From positions 248,001 through 312,000 of the forward strand of contig JABLXA010000002.1 of assembly GCA_013178415.1 (NCBI GenBank): 64,000 nt of DNA, written 5' to 3'. Shown piece by piece: positions 34,340 to 44,418 of this stretch. A program made the position numbers and the translations under genes. The notes below the pieces were generated by a model that saw only the letters and a program-made list of their open reading frames with translations, did not search any database and was not told the origin of the DNA. Every line of letters starts with the position of its first letter. Within the stretch, counting starts at the first letter, position 1. The stretch comes from Bacillota bacterium. GTDB taxonomy: Bacteria > Bacillota > SHA-98 > Ch115.

Positions 34340-37300
34340 TCAGAATTTGAGCCTGGCCTCGAGACCTACGGAATAACGGTCTTCTCCCTCAAATTGGCCG
34401 CTCAGCACTACCCCCGGAGAAACGAGATATTCTAACTTAAGCTTGCCTAAGGTATCCGGAGAAAGAGGAGCGCTATACGAAACGAAGAGATGTTCATCAA
34501 CATATTTCCCAAGCCTTAGGGTAAACTTGTCTTCCTCATTCCGTTCCAGCTTCACCTCATCGAGGGCGAGTGCCTGCCTCAGCGCTCTTTCCATGCTTCC
34601 GACCACCTGGAGGCGGAGTTCTTGGTCAATGATCCTGAGGATTTCATCTTTGATAGCCCCCTCCACATCTCCTTTTAGAACCCGGGTCACGGCAGAAGGA
34701 TAGTTCAAGAGGGCCATGATCTCATCCTCCTGCATAGGGGGATCGGATGAGAACCTCATCCTCAAAGAATCAGGTCTCCCTGTCAACGCCAGCATGACAC
34801 GTGTGTGATCCACGCGGGTCTCTCCGTGCACCTCGATGTTTGGGACAATGCCATTGCCCTCTGAGAAGTCAGCCCTCCCATCCGTTAAATTGAATTCGGT
34901 CCCGAAATATACAAATGATCCTCGATGCGCATACAGAGTCCCCGTAGCCTGAGGTTCCTGTAATGCTCCCCGGACATGTATACTCCCGCCAAAGAGTACA
35001 TCTATCTCCTTACTCAGCAGCCGTCCATTGTTCCCGAAATCAAGTTCAAGGTCAAGACCCAGGTTGCCTGCGATCTTCCCCGACGTTTTCAGAGTAAATG
35101 GATTGATCTCAGCCTTATTCAAACGTATCTTCCCACTGGCGACAGGAAGCTTGGCCGGGCCGTGAACCCTTACACTGCCGGTGACCGAAGTCGCAATGGA
35201 ATCAGCGATCACTGGCAGCTGGTTCGCCGCAAGCGAAAGATCCACCGCAGATAGTTTGAATTGCGCAAGCCCTATCCTGCCCTGGCATGAAATCCCTCCG
35301 GCTCTAATCTTTCCCCTCACGGACCTCACCATTACCTCATTGCCCCGGAATTCGATATCTGCGGCAATGTCTGTAATTGCATCGGCAATGGGCCGGATCT
35401 TGATCTCCCCGCCATTTAAGGTTATCTGCCCAAAAAGCATAGGGGCCCTCAAATCCCCTTCGATTCGGGCTGAGACATCCGCGATTCCCCGCGCCCATTC
35501 AATTTCATCAGTCAGCAATCCGAGGAGGTTCAGGTCGGCCTTACTCATCGTCACCCCCAGGTCGAGGGCGCCTGGTCTCGATGGCGGAGAGATTCCAAGG
35601 GCCTCGAGGTACTTCTCAGGAATTGGCAGGGTGCCTGATATGGAGGCACTATGAGCGCCATGCTTGAGAGTCGCTTTTTCTATCGTGAATCTACCACCTT
35701 GATATTTGCAGTTCCCGGAGATGTTATCAAAGTAAAGCCTATCAATGCTTCCATTTACCAGATTCCCGGAGATGGTCGCCACCGGCGAGCGCGCAAGGCC
35801 AGTGATAATGGCGTCAAGATTCAGAAGCCCTGTCACATTATGTCTCATGCCCATTGCTCCCACAGCGGACTTTAAGTCGAAAGATCGTGTGACGAGGCTG
35901 ATCTCCACAGCGCCCTTCGGGTTATATGAGCCATGGGCGCTCAGATATCCTTTGCCTTGGTGGATCTTGAGGGATTTGAGAGATACAGTCTTTCCATCCC
36001 CCGCTGCCTGAAGCAGCAATTTCCCCAAGTCGCTCCCTTCCATGGTGACCTTATCAGATGCAATGGACAAAGAGAAAGAAGGCTCTGACATGGATCCTTT
36101 AACGACGGCCGAGCCATTCAATTTCCCGGCGATGGGATCAAGATAGCGAACGGCCAAGACTCCACTCACCGTGCTAATATCGATGCCAGCTATGTCTACT
36201 TTGAGATCCATCCCCTTTTTGCCGACAAGGTTGACCCTGCCTGTCACCCTAACTGTCCCGCTCCCATCGGCCACATCGACGGGAGAGAATTCAATGTATC
36301 TTCGACTCGCCGATATCAGGCCTGACACACTCTGAAGGTCCGAGCGCTCTAACTTCATGCCATTCATGCTCAAAGCCCCTGAGACCACAGGATCATTCCA
36401 GACGCCTTCAACCTTACCCTGAAATCGGATTTTTCCGGAAATGATATCAAAGGGGCGGGCTAGCCCGGAATAAAGTGCAATCAGTTTCAGCGTTTCTCCA
36501 GCGTCTGCCCCCTCCAGTCCCACGTCCATGTCTATGTTCTTTCCCATCATTGCCCGTCCGGATGCGACCAGTGTCCCTCCAGCAATACCGAGTGTCAGGC
36601 GCCGGATTGTCATCAGGCCCCTTGCCAACGTGAAATCAAGACTGGCAGAACCCATTCTCTGTTTTGCGAGAATAAGATCCCCAAACTCAAGCTGCCCGGA
36701 AACCTCGGGGTCATTGATCTTCCCTTTAATAGTCACCCGGCCATTTGCCCATCCCCCGGCATCGAATGAGGTCTTGGAGATCTGAAGAAGCCTTTTGACA
36801 TCTGCTTTCTGAACGACGACTGAGAGATTCATCCCCTCCTTGCCGATTTTGCCTGAAGCCCTATATATACCAGCAGCCGATAGACGGCAATCATCAAGGG
36901 TGATTCCATCTAGACCCGCCACGACAAATCCACTCAAGTCTTCGAATCCGTTGCCAAGGAGTTTCCCGCGCTCTACCTTGACGATCCCCTCATATTTCAT
37001 ATTGTCAAAAGGCCCTGATACTTTGCCGGACAGCGAAGTTATGCCTGTTGTCTCACTTCCAGAGAAGCCTAACGCAGGAGCGATGGTCCCAAGGTCAAGC
37101 CCTTTGCCGGATATATCCATGTCAATGGCCGGCCGTGCCAGATCGATGACCCCAGCAGCAGCGAGATTAGCCTCCTTATTGACAGCAACAAAATCACTCA
37201 AGTAAAGACTTGCGCCCTGAAGTCTGAAATTCGTTCTGACTGCATCGAACCTGAAGCCGTCAAAATCAAATGAACGCGCGGAGAGACTTCCCACAGATGA

Positions 37301-40300
37301 GATAGACCCGTGTTTCCAGGAGACCACCGCCTTCCCATAGAGGTTCCCTCTGATCCGGCTCCAGTTGACCGCTACCTTGCCGGGGAGGCGGGCATCCGGC
37401 TGCTTGAAGAATGGTGAAAGCTCCTCGAGATGCAAGCCCTCCCAGGCCGTCGTCGCGGTCAACTCGCGAAGGCCCTTATGGCCCGAATTTGATCCTAGAT
37501 CCAGATCCGCCACTAAACCCCCCCGGATGGTCCCCTTGGCGATATTCGCAGATATGTCCTGAATGGAGAGCGCCCCATCATCATAGAGGATCTTTCCTTT
37601 CAAGGCGGTCAGCCTCCCATCATAGATATTGATGGAAGGGAAAGAGAAATCTCCCCTGGCCGACAAACTATCTAGTCTCCCGGATAACCGAACGGAAATA
37701 TCGCCAGCACCTTCAATGGGTAGACTCGCGCCCGCCTTCCGGTGCGGGTCCATAAGTCCTACAGGGAATTCAGAAGGAGAAACCCCTGTGAGAGAAGCAT
37801 CTACCTGTATAATGGGGTTCCGACCTGGCTCTACTACCTTGCCCTTCGCAAGCAGTTTTCCGCCGAAGACATTCGCAGAAAAATCCTCTATTCGCAGCTC
37901 TTGTCCACATAGGATAATACTGGTATTGATGTCGGTTATATCCTTTTCTAGGTTGGAGAACCTGATCTTCCCATTTGTGGCCTTTATGGCGCCAGAATAC
38001 ACCAGAGAGCCTAAATATCCAGCAGCGGTAAAGTTAACCGCTAAAGAACCCTTGAGATCAGTCAAGCCGGGGATCAAGCCCCCGGCCTTGATCTCTGAGA
38101 TATCCAGAGCCGGAGATCGTAAGCTTAACTCCAATCTTGGGCGCGGGCCGAAGAAAATGTCCCCGGCCAGGGCTACAGGAGACTTGCCGATAACCCCGAT
38201 AGCCTGGCCAATATGCAAAGAGAACTCATCAAAGCGGAAGGTCGCCGAGATATTTCCCACGGGTTCCTTGAGGATGGAAGGAACTGCGAGACTGCCCTCC
38301 TTGAGTTCAATAGCCCCTTTATATTTCGGCATCTCCCCTCCCCTGGATTCAAATGTGATCTCTCCTCCGGCCTTTCCAGATATAGGCCCAATGGATGCCA
38401 GCGGACCGCCAGATAGGATGGCATCCACGTCATCCAGATTGATCTTGCCTTTATAGTCGACCTTTTTTGAGTCGAAGCTAAGCGGTCCACCTGAGGTAGA
38501 TCCAGAGAAGCTGGCATCCATGCTCACTTTGCCCGCCATGCTCTCGACCCCAAGATCCTTGTTGCCAAATTTAAGATTTCCTGATAACAGCTGAACAGTG
38601 CCACTAAATCGGGTTTGTCCTGCCATCCCTTCAGAATCATGACCCTTTAGCTCTCCATTGTAATCAACCCTGCCCTTCCACATTCCGGAAAGGCTCTCCA
38701 GACCATCCACGATCTGCTTTGCGACAACTTCCCCATTTGCGAAATTCATTACACCCGTATATTTAAGATTCAACCCTGCTCCATATGATTGCTTACCTGA
38801 AGTCGCGCTCTTCCCCGCCTGTCCTATGTTCACCTTTCCATCAAAAGAGATATTGCCATTCAGGTTGCCGGAGATCTTTTCAAGGCCCTTGACGAGACCT
38901 GTAGATGATGCCTGCCAACCAGTAATATTGAGTTTCCCGCTGAAGCCTAAGATCCCCTGAGGATCCGTATCGAAATTGATGTCGCCGGATAGGGCACCTT
39001 GTGCCTTTAAGTTGCCTCCGCCCACAGCGCCTGATTTACCGCCAGTTACCTGCAAATCAGAGATCCCATTGGAGAGCTTCACAGCACCCTTGAATTTCGG
39101 GGCTGCCTTATCCTTCGCCTCAAATATCAGATCGCCATTCACCTTGCAGCTCAATCGATCCTGAAATGCCGGGGCCACCAAACGGGCCTTAACAGAAGCA
39201 TCCTTTAGGGTTATCGTGCCCCGATACCAGCCGGGGGCTGCCGCGCTTGCGCCGCTATGCGACTTTGCCCCGGAACCTAGCTGGCCTTCAAACTCCAGCT
39301 TCGATAGGTTGACACCCGTCAGTTCGTCAATATAGACATTTACGGTTTGGGCATCCTTCCCGCTGCCCATAGTAAACTGGAACAAGCGCGGGATGAGCCC
39401 AATGGCAGCATCTTTCTTGAATGAGGAAGCATCCAGAGCTATTTCGCCGGAATATGAGATCCCTTTGGCATTTGGATTTGAGCTGGCATGCACCTGCGCG
39501 TCGATCTTTTGATCATGAAGCCCTTCCAGCCATTCAACAGCGGGGGGTCTACCGACGAAATCAAGGAAGTTCAAAGCATCGCCGACCTTGATATCATCTA
39601 TCGTGCCATCTAATGAGAATGTATTGTCATTCTGTCTAATCCAGCCTTTGGCCGAAAGATGCGCGTCACCTTTTGAGAGGGTGCCTGACATGTCTCCGAT
39701 ATTCACTGTCCCCTTGTCAAATACGATGAATCCATTTATATTCCTTATCTCGGCCACCGGGGACAGCTTGCCTTTCCCTCCCGCCATATCCTCGATTTTC
39801 ACTATCCCGTCTTTGATCAGTACCTTTGAACTCAGGCTATCTACATCATTCACCGTTGCCCGCGATTTTAATTCCTGGGCCAGACGCGCCAGATTCCAAG
39901 TCCTATCGCTGTTCCGCCTCACGTTCACCTCTGCACCGGTCATAGATATGGTTTCAATGGCCGCTGTGGCCTGACGCCTGCGAAAAATAAAACCTAGAAG
40001 ATCCATCTCCACCTCTGCCTCTTTGACTCGAAAGATGGGCGAGATGGGACGATTAGGCATGGCAGCCATGGCCACATCTGCGGATCCATTGCGAGAAATG
40101 CCCGCTCCTTCTGCGCCACGGGAAGCCCCCTCGCCGGCCACTCCCTCTGAAATGACTATATCATAGAACTTGAGACGATTAGGTAGCACGAAGCTCGCCC
40201 TGGCGATTCTGACAGGAGCTCCCAGGGAGCTTTCTAATGCGGCTGCGGCGATCTGGCCTATGGTTCCGCCGCCGTGCAGTGTTCGCGCAATTAAATAGAG

Positions 40301-40369
40301 GCCTGCCCCCCCCAGCAAGGTCACTATGGTTGCTATGATAGCAAATGATACCATCCATCTTTTTCGCAT
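34340..40369 (-). CDS. tamB: TamB-like translocation and assembly / lipid-transport protein
   Basis: A very large protein (2009 aa; Escherichia coli TamB has 1259). One N-terminal membrane anchor (about 5-27) is followed by a long repetitive beta-rich region of AsmA/TamB type (repeated G-x-L-S-G-x-I segments). The C-terminal DUF490 domain includes RGSFVYFGTEFNLTDGRADF and ends in GLEARLKF with terminal Phe. Such proteins span the periplasm as a hydrophobic groove and carry lipids or help barrel insertion. The ATG at 40369 has GGAG eight bases upstream. It lies 184 nt before bamA. Confidence 0.93.
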   Translation of the reverse strand: MRKRWMVSFAIIATIVTLLGGAGLYLIARTLHGGGTIGQIAAAALESSLGAPVRIARASFVLPNRLKFYDIVISEGVAGEGASRGAEGAGISRNGSADVAMAAMPNRPISPIFRVKEAEVEMDLLGFIFRRRQATAAIETISMTGAEVNVRRNSDRTWNLARLAQELKSRATVNDVDSLSSKVLIKDGIVKIEDMAGGKGKLSPVAEIRNINGFIVFDKGTVNIGDMSGTLSKGDAHLSAKGWIRQNDNTFSLDGTIDDIKVGDALNFLDFVGRPPAVEWLEGLHDQKIDAQVHASSNPNAKGISYSGEIALDASSFKKDAAIGLIPRLFQFTMGSGKDAQTVNVYIDELTGVNLSKLEFEGQLGSGAKSHSGASAAAPGWYRGTITLKDASVKARLVAPAFQDRLSCKVNGDLIFEAKDKAAPKFKGAVKLSNGISDLQVTGGKSGAVGGGNLKAQGALSGDINFDTDPQGILGFSGKLNITGWQASSTGLVKGLEKISGNLNGNISFDGKVNIGQAGKSATSGKQSYGAGLNLKYTGVMNFANGEVVAKQIVDGLESLSGMWKGRVDYNGELKGHDSEGMAGQTRFSGTVQLLSGNLKFGNKDLGVESMAGKVSMDASFSGSTSGGPLSFDSKKVDYKGKINLDDVDAILSGGPLASIGPISGKAGGEITFESRGGEMPKYKGAIELKEGSLAVPSILKEPVGNISATFRFDEFSLHIGQAIGVIGKSPVALAGDIFFGPRPRLELSLRSPALDISEIKAGGLIPGLTDLKGSLAVNFTAAGYLGSLVYSGAIKATNGKIRFSNLEKDITDINTSIILCGQELRIEDFSANVFGGKLLAKGKVVEPGRNPIIQVDASLTGVSPSEFPVGLMDPHRKAGASLPIEGAGDISVRLSGRLDSLSARGDFSFPSINIYDGRLTALKGKILYDDGALSIQDISANIAKGTIRGGLVADLDLGSNSGHKGLRELTATTAWEGLHLEELSPFFKQPDARLPGKVAVNWSRIRGNLYGKAVVSWKHGSISSVGSLSARSFDFDGFRFDAVRTNFRLQGASLYLSDFVAVNKEANLAAAGVIDLARPAIDMDISGKGLDLGTIAPALGFSGSETTGITSLSGKVSGPFDNMKYEGIVKVERGKLLGNGFEDLSGFVVAGLDGITLDDCRLSAAGIYRASGKIGKEGMNLSVVVQKADVKRLLQISKTSFDAGGWANGRVTIKGKINDPEVSGQLEFGDLILAKQRMGSASLDFTLARGLMTIRRLTLGIAGGTLVASGRAMMGKNIDMDVGLEGADAGETLKLIALYSGLARPFDIISGKIRFQGKVEGVWNDPVVSGALSMNGMKLERSDLQSVSGLISASRRYIEFSPVDVADGSGTVRVTGRVNLVGKKGMDLKVDIAGIDISTVSGVLAVRYLDPIAGKLNGSAVVKGSMSEPSFSLSIASDKVTMEGSDLGKLLLQAAGDGKTVSLKSLKIHQGKGYLSAHGSYNPKGAVEISLVTRSFDLKSAVGAMGMRHNVTGLLNLDAIITGLARSPVATISGNLVNGSIDRLYFDNISGNCKYQGGRFTIEKATLKHGAHSASISGTLPIPEKYLEALGISPPSRPGALDLGVTMSKADLNLLGLLTDEIEWARGIADVSARIEGDLRAPMLFGQITLNGGEIKIRPIADAITDIAADIEFRGNEVMVRSVRGKIRAGGISCQGRIGLAQFKLSAVDLSLAANQLPVIADSIATSVTGSVRVHGPAKLPVASGKIRLNKAEINPFTLKTSGKIAGNLGLDLELDFGNNGRLLSKEIDVLFGGSIHVRGALQEPQATGTLYAHRGSFVYFGTEFNLTDGRADFSEGNGIVPNIEVHGETRVDHTRVMLALTGRPDSLRMRFSSDPPMQEDEIMALLNYPSAVTRVLKGDVEGAIKDEILRIIDQELRLQVVGSMERALRQALALDEVKLERNEEDKFTLRLGKYVDEHLFVSYSAPLSPDTLGKLKLEYLVSPGVVLSGQFEGEDRYSVGLEARLKF

Positions 40370-40443
40370 ATGAAAATCTCCACCCGGCTCCCCTGGCATA
40401 GACAAGAGGAGCTAAATCATCGAAAAATCCCTGCAAATGTTCA

Positions 40444-40449
40444 ATTATA
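40444..40449 (-). promoter_or_regulatory. -10 element candidate for the tamB-bamA operon
   Basis: On the minus strand TATAAT lies about 75 nt before the tamB ATG, in the 170-nt gap after the S55 gene. The -35 region is poor. An internal promoter here would let the outer-membrane genes be expressed apart from the upstream S55/phosphodiester glycosidase pair. Confidence 0.4.
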
Positions 40450-40539
40450 TAAATGAAATTCGACACTGAAGCGTGTCATTCCTTTAAAGAAGCCAGAAAG
40501 ATTGTTCTATGATCTCAGGTAATCAAAGGACAAGCTGGA

Positions 40540-42576
40540 TCAACCCCCCTTGCCTTCCCCAGGATTTCCATCGGAGTCCTTCCCTTGATCATCCTCCACG
40601 GTAACTTCAACCTCTACGGCACCGTCAATCACGAATTCAGTAGGAAAAGAAAATCTCATAAGGCCGCCAGACGTTAATTCATGCTGGCCAGTGCGTGGTT
40701 TTCCGGGTTGCTCTTTTCCCTTTCGCTCAGGAGGTATCTTGTCTTGCGCTGCCCGGTGGATAGGAGCAGTATCCTCGTTCTCTCGTATGCTCTTTTCCTC
40801 CGAGCTGGTCATGTCAGCAGGCGTCCCGTCCCCCTGCCCCGGAGGCAGATACTCCACAATTATGTCGCTGTTCTTTTCTTGCTTCGTGAAACTCAAAAGA
40901 AGGTCCTCTAGGCTCTCGAACTCTTTCTTAGGTCCCTCCTGCGCCGCCGCATCAGTCTGACTGTTGCCATTCGCTGACGCATAAGCCGCCGGGGTGCCTC
41001 CCCCGCGAACCGTGAGATATATGATGCCAGGAGGCGTATCTTTCGGAATAGTGACACCTAGCACCTCAGTCCGGACAGGCATCCTATATGGCCGGTAACT
41101 TACCTCGATATGGGCTGTTTCTCCGGGCCTTACGCTTTTCTCCAGGATCTTCGCGCCACTTATAACGGCGGTCTTTCGCTTACTTTCAACTCTAGCGGCA
41201 ATGCTTATAGATTTTATAGATACCTCTTGAAATTCATTACTGCAGATCGCACCCACTATCTGGGGTAATTCATCCAGTGAAGCCATTGATATGTCGCTAT
41301 CACTAAAATACAAGTTTTCGCGCTCGACCCCCTGTTTTTGTCCGTCAATCTCCACCTTTAAGGAGACCCTAGAAGTCCCCGAGCCTATCCTGCCCAGTGT
41401 GGTATCGAGGGCTTGAAGGGCAAAGGCGGCGGCAAGATCTGGCGCGATTTCAGGATCATCAACCATCTCAGCGCTGAAATTTCTGGTGGAAAGATGATCC
41501 TCATCCACGACAGTTACCGAAATCGGAATGCTCCGCGTCCCCTTGCCTAGGGTCCCTGAGATGCCCGGCAGCCGATCCTGCACAACTGCTCCGATGATCT
41601 TCCCAGGAGAAGCGACCTTGAAAGGCATAGCAAGCCCTTGCACTATATGATGAACGAAGGCTGATGTAGCGTAGAACCCCACATCCCCCTTACTCAAAAA
41701 GGGGTGCCCGAAGGCTAGAAACCTATCGCCCTCAATATAGGTCATGGTTCCCACAGCGGTGATGGATGCATCCCCTCTCATCAGCTGCACACCGATGGAA
41801 CCACCCGGGGCCATTTGAACATCTTGGTCGAAAAAACCCTGCGCGCCACCAGACCGGATGAACTGCAATCCAGGGCCCCCAAGACGTTGCCTTAGCATAG
41901 AGAGGGATCTCCCGCTCAACCCCTGCACCATGACGGGCGTTTCAACAGGAATGATCCTTGCCGCATTAGGAAAGGATGTCCTCCCTAGAGATCCGGATCT
42001 GCCTTCGAGCACTATCCGAGATATCCTTCGTCCGTTGATGGAGATCGGTGTCTTGAGGGTGTAGACTCTAGTCTCATCAGGGCTATGTAGGTCGAAAAGC
42101 CGCATCATTTCTTCGATAGGTGTCGCGAGAGCCACACTATGGTCCGCATATTCATATCCATAGGAGAGCGCCCCTGCGAGTTTCCCCGAAATATATATCG
42201 GGCTGCCACTCATTCCTGCAGCTAGGCCGCCTGTACGCTTCACCAGATCTCCGCCGAGGCGGACAAGAATCAAAGAACTATCAGGAGCATCGCCTTCCAG
42301 CACGGCCAAGACCTCGACTTCAAAATCCTCTATTTTAGTGCCACTCACCACGGTCTTGCATATACCCTTCATCCCCGGCCTTAGTTCAGACATCGGCATT
42401 ATTTCGGGCACCTTGAGATCGACTTTCGTTCCCTTTGAACCCGCCTCAGAATTCGCGCCAGCGCCGAAAGGAAACACAGCCACACAGATCAGGAGCGCAA
42501 AAAACAAGATAATTTCTTCGATCAAATATCTCCGTGGCTGCCCTACTTTAATGTCCATAATGGGTGTCCGTCTCAT
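40540..42576 (-). CDS. SpoIVB-like S55 peptidase-domain envelope protein
   Basis: A protein of 678 aa. It has a signal segment (about 20-42) and an S55-type domain with LRPGMKGICKTVVSGTKIE near 65-83 and GMSGSP near 121-126 (the nucleophile motif of SpoIVB). A second block has VGTMTYIEGDRFLAFGHPF with His291. A Pro/Glu/Lys-rich C-terminal tail lies from about 525 to 640. In SpoIVB the His block comes before GMSGSP; here the order is reversed, as if permuted. No PDZ domain is evident. It overlaps the NAGPA gene by 29 nt and precedes tamB, so an envelope role is more likely than sigma-K processing. Confidence 0.82.
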   Translation of the reverse strand: MRRTPIMDIKVGQPRRYLIEEIILFFALLICVAVFPFGAGANSEAGSKGTKVDLKVPEIMPMSELRPGMKGICKTVVSGTKIEDFEVEVLAVLEGDAPDSSLILVRLGGDLVKRTGGLAAGMSGSPIYISGKLAGALSYGYEYADHSVALATPIEEMMRLFDLHSPDETRVYTLKTPISINGRRISRIVLEGRSGSLGRTSFPNAARIIPVETPVMVQGLSGRSLSMLRQRLGGPGLQFIRSGGAQGFFDQDVQMAPGGSIGVQLMRGDASITAVGTMTYIEGDRFLAFGHPFLSKGDVGFYATSAFVHHIVQGLAMPFKVASPGKIIGAVVQDRLPGISGTLGKGTRSIPISVTVVDEDHLSTRNFSAEMVDDPEIAPDLAAAFALQALDTTLGRIGSGTSRVSLKVEIDGQKQGVERENLYFSDSDISMASLDELPQIVGAICSNEFQEVSIKSISIAARVESKRKTAVISGAKILEKSVRPGETAHIEVSYRPYRMPVRTEVLGVTIPKDTPPGIIYLTVRGGGTPAAYASANGNSQTDAAAQEGPKKEFESLEDLLLSFTKQEKNSDIIVEYLPPGQGDGTPADMTSSEEKSIRENEDTAPIHRAAQDKIPPERKGKEQPGKPRTGQHELTSGGLMRFSFPTEFVIDGAVEVEVTVEDDQGKDSDGNPGEGKGG

Positions 42577-44131
42577 TATAAGTTACCTCCACTTCAGCGG
42601 TGTCAACTGGCAGCGAGTCATAAGCGCGGGGAAGAAGGGTTTCGTTTTTGAACACAAGGATGGCATCGCCAACCTTTCTTTCTCTCCCCTCTGAAGGCAA
42701 GTTCATCACAAGTCCACGTATGGCGAGAGTAGACGAACCTCCCCCGTCGAGGTTGATGGCATCAACTGCGCCAAACTCTATCATGAGGCGAGCTAATTCA
42801 TCAAGCCTGAGGCCGACGCTGATCCCCTGCTGCCTGCCTGTAGCGACCAACATGATCAAATGATTGTCGGCTGTGACTCCGATAGCGGTCCTTGGCGCCC
42901 TGCCAGCCGTGACATCTAGCTTGAACAATTCTTCCTGTGATGTAATTGTCACGACTCCGCTAGCGACAAGCCGGGGGCCAGCGCCAACCGCATGTATGAC
43001 TCCCTGAGAGATCCAATCAGGGTCAAGGCGCAGATCCAAATGTATTTGGTCACCCATAGCAATATCGCCAAGCTCGGCAACCGAGTTCCCGTGGCATGAT
43101 ACCACGAAGCCGTTTCTCGGTATCTGCAGATTCCCCCGGCCTATTTCCACCACCGTATTGTCAACGACTGAAAATTCGAGACCAAATCCATTTGTGCGGG
43201 TGAAATCACCCCAATGGGAGGTGTATATTATCACATCGTTTGTTCCGCGAGGGCTGTTCACGCCGCTTACTTTGATCTCACGGCCGCCCGGCAGGATGAT
43301 CCGGCCCTGAAGGTCGACCCTATCAATCAACACCTTTCTATCACTTGTTATACCAAAGGCGCTGCGTCTATAAAGAGGTCCTGAAACGATGTATCCGTCT
43401 ATGACCATGAGTCCCAAAGGCCGACCGTCAGGCGCAAAATAGATTCCATTAATGCCGGCGATGGCGCCATAGCGGCGGGAAATCCCGCTCACGGTATCGC
43501 GGCTCGAGAGACGATCGCCTGCGAGCGCCGGACGCACGGAGATAGTTGGATCATTCAGGTCGATGTCTAAGACATCCACCCTCAGCGGGCCATCTGCCAT
43601 TCCCCGCTCTAGCTGGATATACCTGATGCCGGGAGCTACGAATATATTCGATTTCTCTTCATAGAGTTTCGGTATGTCGACCACTATCCTGGGAGGATCC
43701 TCGAGCGCGAACACGGATGCCGTAGGCAGTGGATATGCAAGATCTATGACCGCGCGCGTCAGCTCAGGCGAAGGCATCGTGACACGTATACCAGATAACG
43801 CTATTTTATGGATGTTTTCATCGATCTCGATGGCCCGGGCCTGCGGAAACTCTAAGACTATCCGGCTGGGATTACGGGTTTGCGAGAAATGGTATTCTGG
43901 AATCGCATCTGAAAATTCAAATATAACCCTGACCTTTTCCCCATTTTCATTATACCGCACACTTTGTAGAAAGCGGGCAAAGGGAAGGCTGGAAATGCCA
44001 TCATACGCCCTGGCCATTGGAACGCGATATATCAAGAGAACAAGACATAACGACAGCATGATTCGCATCCATATATTCGCGGACAGACCGGAGCGATGGA
44101 TGCGCCATCGAATTGAACCCATGGTCAGCAT
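42548..44131 (-). CDS. AMIN-domain phosphodiester glycosidase (NAGPA-like)
   Basis: A protein of 527 aa. It has a signal segment (about 22-42), an AMIN domain (about 55-155, RVIFEFSDAIPEYHF...RIVLEF, a peptidoglycan or envelope targeting module) and a NAGPA/DUF2233 domain (about 200-505). The NAGPA part has GINGIYFAPDGRPLG, APRTAIGV and INLDGGGSSTLAIRG. NAGPA proteins cleave GlcNAc-phosphodiester links; bacterial members act on wall or envelope glycans. No strong ribosome site is visible; the ATG at 44131 or one four codons later may be used. Confidence 0.88.
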   Translation of the reverse strand: MLTMGSIRWRIHRSGLSANIWMRIMLSLCLVLLIYRVPMARAYDGISSLPFARFLQSVRYNENGEKVRVIFEFSDAIPEYHFSQTRNPSRIVLEFPQARAIEIDENIHKIALSGIRVTMPSPELTRAVIDLAYPLPTASVFALEDPPRIVVDIPKLYEEKSNIFVAPGIRYIQLERGMADGPLRVDVLDIDLNDPTISVRPALAGDRLSSRDTVSGISRRYGAIAGINGIYFAPDGRPLGLMVIDGYIVSGPLYRRSAFGITSDRKVLIDRVDLQGRIILPGGREIKVSGVNSPRGTNDVIIYTSHWGDFTRTNGFGLEFSVVDNTVVEIGRGNLQIPRNGFVVSCHGNSVAELGDIAMGDQIHLDLRLDPDWISQGVIHAVGAGPRLVASGVVTITSQEELFKLDVTAGRAPRTAIGVTADNHLIMLVATGRQQGISVGLRLDELARLMIEFGAVDAINLDGGGSSTLAIRGLVMNLPSEGRERKVGDAILVFKNETLLPRAYDSLPVDTAEVEVTYNETDTHYGH

Positions 44132-44308
44132 ATCGGATCACGCCCGTTTAAATATACTCTACAATGATTTCGCCTGAAAGCGCGTAGCTCCTTTCTAGGA
44201 GATCAGAAATCAATAAATTTCTCTTGCCTGAATTATCCCATAATGCCTGTCATTACTTGATGATATCAAGGGCTGACGGGGTTAGGACGATTGGGGGAGG
44301 GGACCCTA

Positions 44309-44337
44309 CCCCGAAGATAGCGGCGCCCGCTTCGGGG
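44309..44337. repeat. Inverted repeat after the DUF1614 gene
   Basis: A perfect 8-bp stem CCCCGAAG/CTTCGGGG with a 13-nt GC-rich loop lies about 80 nt beyond the DUF1614 stop on the minus strand. There is no U-tract on that strand, so termination is uncertain. The rest of the 287-nt gap (44132-44418) shows nothing I can assign. Confidence 0.4.
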
Positions 44338-44418
44338 GATTTTCATCCTTCTGCTGGTGCTGCCGCGGCAGATATGTAGTGGAACCCCGAGACGGTATCG
44401 CCTACACCTCGGCCATTT

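Noticed and set aside
37629-38456. Plus-strand open frame of 275 codons inside tamB
   Set aside because: Composition is Pro/Ser/Arg-rich, it has no recognisable domain, and it mirrors the repeat-rich tamB coding strand. Treated as a shadow.
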